Shown here: positions 5,727 through 7,289 of the stretch, in pieces
How positions within the stretch are numbered: position 1 is the first letter of the stretch
Layout of the letters: each line of letters begins with the position of its first letter
Source: Flammeovirgaceae bacterium UBA4659
Lineage (GTDB): Bacteria > Bacteroidota > Bacteroidia > Cytophagales > Cyclobacteriaceae
DNA: 7,289 nt
Direction of reading: 5' to 3'
Assembly (NCBI GenBank): GCA_002405445.1
Contig: DHLV01000243.1
Span: 41,754-49,042 of the forward strand
Position numbers and translations under genes: made by a program
Notes under the pieces: generated by a model
Told to the model about the DNA's origin: nothing
Database searches by the model: none
What the model saw: only the letters and a program-made list of their open reading frames with translations

Positions 5727-7289
5727 ATGTACACAATTGACACTCTCAATGTCATGCTCATTTCTGAGCTAAAAGAAATTGCCGAAGGCATGGGCATCAA
5801 CGCCAAAAAATTGGGCAAAGAAGACTTAATCTACAAGATTCTTGATAAGCAAGCTTTAACGGGTGAATCGCCCGCCAAAAAGGAGGGCAATGAGCGGAAA
5901 GAAGGCGGGGAGCCTGAGCGCAAGATGCGTCCGCGCAGGCGCGAGAATGTAGCGCCTGCAGCCCCCGCGGCACCGGCCCCTGAGCAGGTGGAGAAATCCA
6001 GTGACGAGTTGATGAAGGACTTAGATTTTGAAGTGGACAGTAGTCTTACCAAGTTTGAAGATACCGCTGCGCCCGGGCCAGAAGATACTCCGGTGGTGAA
6101 CGAAAGCAATGAGCCACGCCCGCAGCCGCAAAGCCAACATCAGGTACATCACCCGCAACAGCCAAAACGCGAAAGTATGGTAAAGGATTTTGACGGGGTG
6201 GTCTCCAACGAGGGTGTGCTGGAAATCATGCAAGACGGCTATGGCTTTTTGCGATCGTCAGATTACAACTACCTGGCCAGCCCTGATGATATTTATGTTT
6301 CGCCATCGCAGGTTAAATTGTTTGGCTTGAAAGTAGGCGATACGGTAAAAGGTCAGATCCGTCCACCGAAAGAAGGTGAAAAATATTTTGCCTTACTGAA
6401 GGTAGATAGTGTGAACGGAAAGACTACCGAGGAGATCCGCGACCGCGTGGCATTTGAATACCTGACTCCTCTTTTCCCTGAGCAAAAGTTGAAGTTGAGC
6501 ACCACGCCCGATAATATGTCCACCCGAATACTGGATTTGTTTTCGCCCATTGGCAAAGGACAGCGAGGCATGATTGTGGCGCAGCCTAAAACAGGTAAAA
6601 CAGTATTGTTGAAAAATATCGCCAATGCGATCGCACAAAACCATCCTGAGGTGTACTTAATCGTTCTTTTGATTGACGAGCGCCCGGAAGAAGTGACTGA
6701 CATGGCCCGCAGCGTGAAGGCAGAGGTGATTGCCTCTACCTTTGATGAGCAAGCAGAACGCCACGTGAAAGTTGCCTCCATTGTATTGGAGAAGGCAAAG
6801 CGCATGACAGAGTGCGGCCACGATGTGGTGATTCTATTGGATTCAATTACACGTTTGGCGCGGGCATACAACACAGTGGTGCCGTCATCGGGCAAAATCC
6901 TGTCGGGGGGTGTAGATGCAAACGCATTGCATAAGCCGAAGCGTTTCTTTGGTGCTGCTCGTAAAATTGAGAATGGTGGTTCGCTCACCATCATTGCAAC
7001 GGCATTGATCGATACCGGCTCGAAGATGGATGAAGTAATCTTTGAAGAATTCAAGGGTACCGGTAACATGGAATTGCAGCTTGACCGCAAGCTTTCAAAC
7101 CGCAGGGTTTACCCGGCCATCGATGTGCCGGCATCCGGAACGAGACGCGAGGATTTGCTCATGAAAGAAGAAGAGATGCAGCGCGTGTGGATTCTGCGCA
7201 AGTTTATGGCAGACATGAACTCGGTGGAGGCAATGGAGTTTCTGCAGTCGAAAATGAAGGGCACCCGCAACAATGAAGAGTTCTTGATT
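5727..7289 (+). CDS. rho: Transcription termination factor Rho (3' end outside the window)
   Basis: The frame opens at ATG 5727 and is unbroken for 521 codons to the window edge, with probably only a handful missing: the last residues, NNEEFLI, match the usual Rho C-terminus. Rho is a hexameric RNA-dependent ATPase that releases transcripts from RNA polymerase. Residues 1-45 form the N-terminal helical domain ([18 protein letters not shown]). Residues about 46-150 are a low-complexity insert. Residues about 152-228 are the cold-shock-like primary RNA-binding domain ([41 protein letters not shown]). The motor follows: Walker A with Lys291-Thr292 (PKTGKT), Walker B ending at Asp372 ([10 protein letters not shown]), the Q-loop ([13 protein letters not shown], 390-402) and the R-loop around GTGNM (444-448). 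SGTRRED (470-476) is the region of the arginine finger in E. coli Rho. All core motifs are intact. It is transcribed divergently from serS. Confidence 0.98.
   Translation, partial: MYTIDTLNVMLISELKEIAEGMGINAKKLGKEDLIYKILDKQALTGESPAKKEGNERKEGGEPERKMRPRRRENVAPAAPAAPAPEQVEKSSDELMKDLDFEVDSSLTKFEDTAAPGPEDTPVVNESNEPRPQPQSQHQVHHPQQPKRESMVKDFDGVVSNEGVLEIMQDGYGFLRSSDYNYLASPDDIYVSPSQVKLFGLKVGDTVKGQIRPPKEGEKYFALLKVDSVNGKTTEEIRDRVAFEYLTPLFPEQKLKLSTTPDNMSTRILDLFSPIGKGQRGMIVAQPKTGKTVLLKNIANAIAQNHPEVYLIVLLIDERPEEVTDMARSVKAEVIASTFDEQAERHVKVASIVLEKAKRMTECGHDVVILLDSITRLARAYNTVVPSSGKILSGGVDANALHKPKRFFGAARKIENGGSLTIIATALIDTGSKMDEVIFEEFKGTGNMELQLDRKLSNRRVYPAIDVPASGTRREDLLMKEEEMQRVWILRKFMADMNSVEAMEFLQSKMKGTRNNEEFLI

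Noticed and set aside
5831..6233. Minus-strand open frames of 92 and 70 codons
   Set aside because: They are antisense to the low-complexity insert of rho, where GC-rich repetitive codons keep other frames open by chance.
6353..7090. Minus-strand open frame of 245 codons
   Set aside because: It lies fully antisense to the Walker A/Walker B part of rho, whose plus-strand frame is unambiguous. The predicted product is Ser/Thr/Arg-rich with no recognisable domain, as expected of an antisense shadow.

Overview
The window looks like chromosomal DNA from a member of the Bacteroidota, probably a Cytophagales-type bacterium. The genus cannot be fixed from the sequence. Four things point this way: Rho carries a long low-complexity insert between its N-terminal helical domain and its RNA-binding domain; there is a small PorT-like outer-membrane beta-barrel protein; start codons lack Shine-Dalgarno sequences; and several matches to the Bacteroidota promoter consensus (TTTG, about 20 nt, TAnnTTTG) sit just ahead of genes.

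Layout from left to right. The 3' end of uvrC (nucleotide excision repair) enters from the left edge and ends at 531. It converges on a two-gene minus-strand unit: a prolyl oligopeptidase predicted to be a lipoprotein (3237 to 1111), then, 6 nt downstream, a small outer-membrane beta-barrel protein (1104 to 550). Divergent from the peptidase, after a 148-nt shared upstream region, is an 8-helix tryptophan-rich membrane protein related to TspO/MBR (3386 to 4141). It converges on serS, seryl-tRNA synthetase (5493 to 4219). The 77-bp gap between those two genes is almost filled by a small element of inverted and tandem repeats. serS diverges from rho, whose coding sequence starts at 5727 and runs off the right edge, probably only a few codons short of its stop. 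The 233-nt serS-rho gap holds one promoter candidate for each gene and a roughly 150-nt rho leader with a possible 24-codon upstream ORF.

Functionally this is mostly housekeeping: DNA repair, tRNA charging and transcription termination, with an envelope peptidase/barrel pair and a membrane protein between them. There is no mobile element, CRISPR array, tRNA, rRNA or defence system. I see no clearly new multi-gene system. The points most worth a second look are the rho leader with its near-leaderless upstream ORF, the disordered insert in Rho, the repeat element between the convergent genes, and the TspO-like gene, whose promoter lies so close to the ATG that the mRNA may be leaderless.
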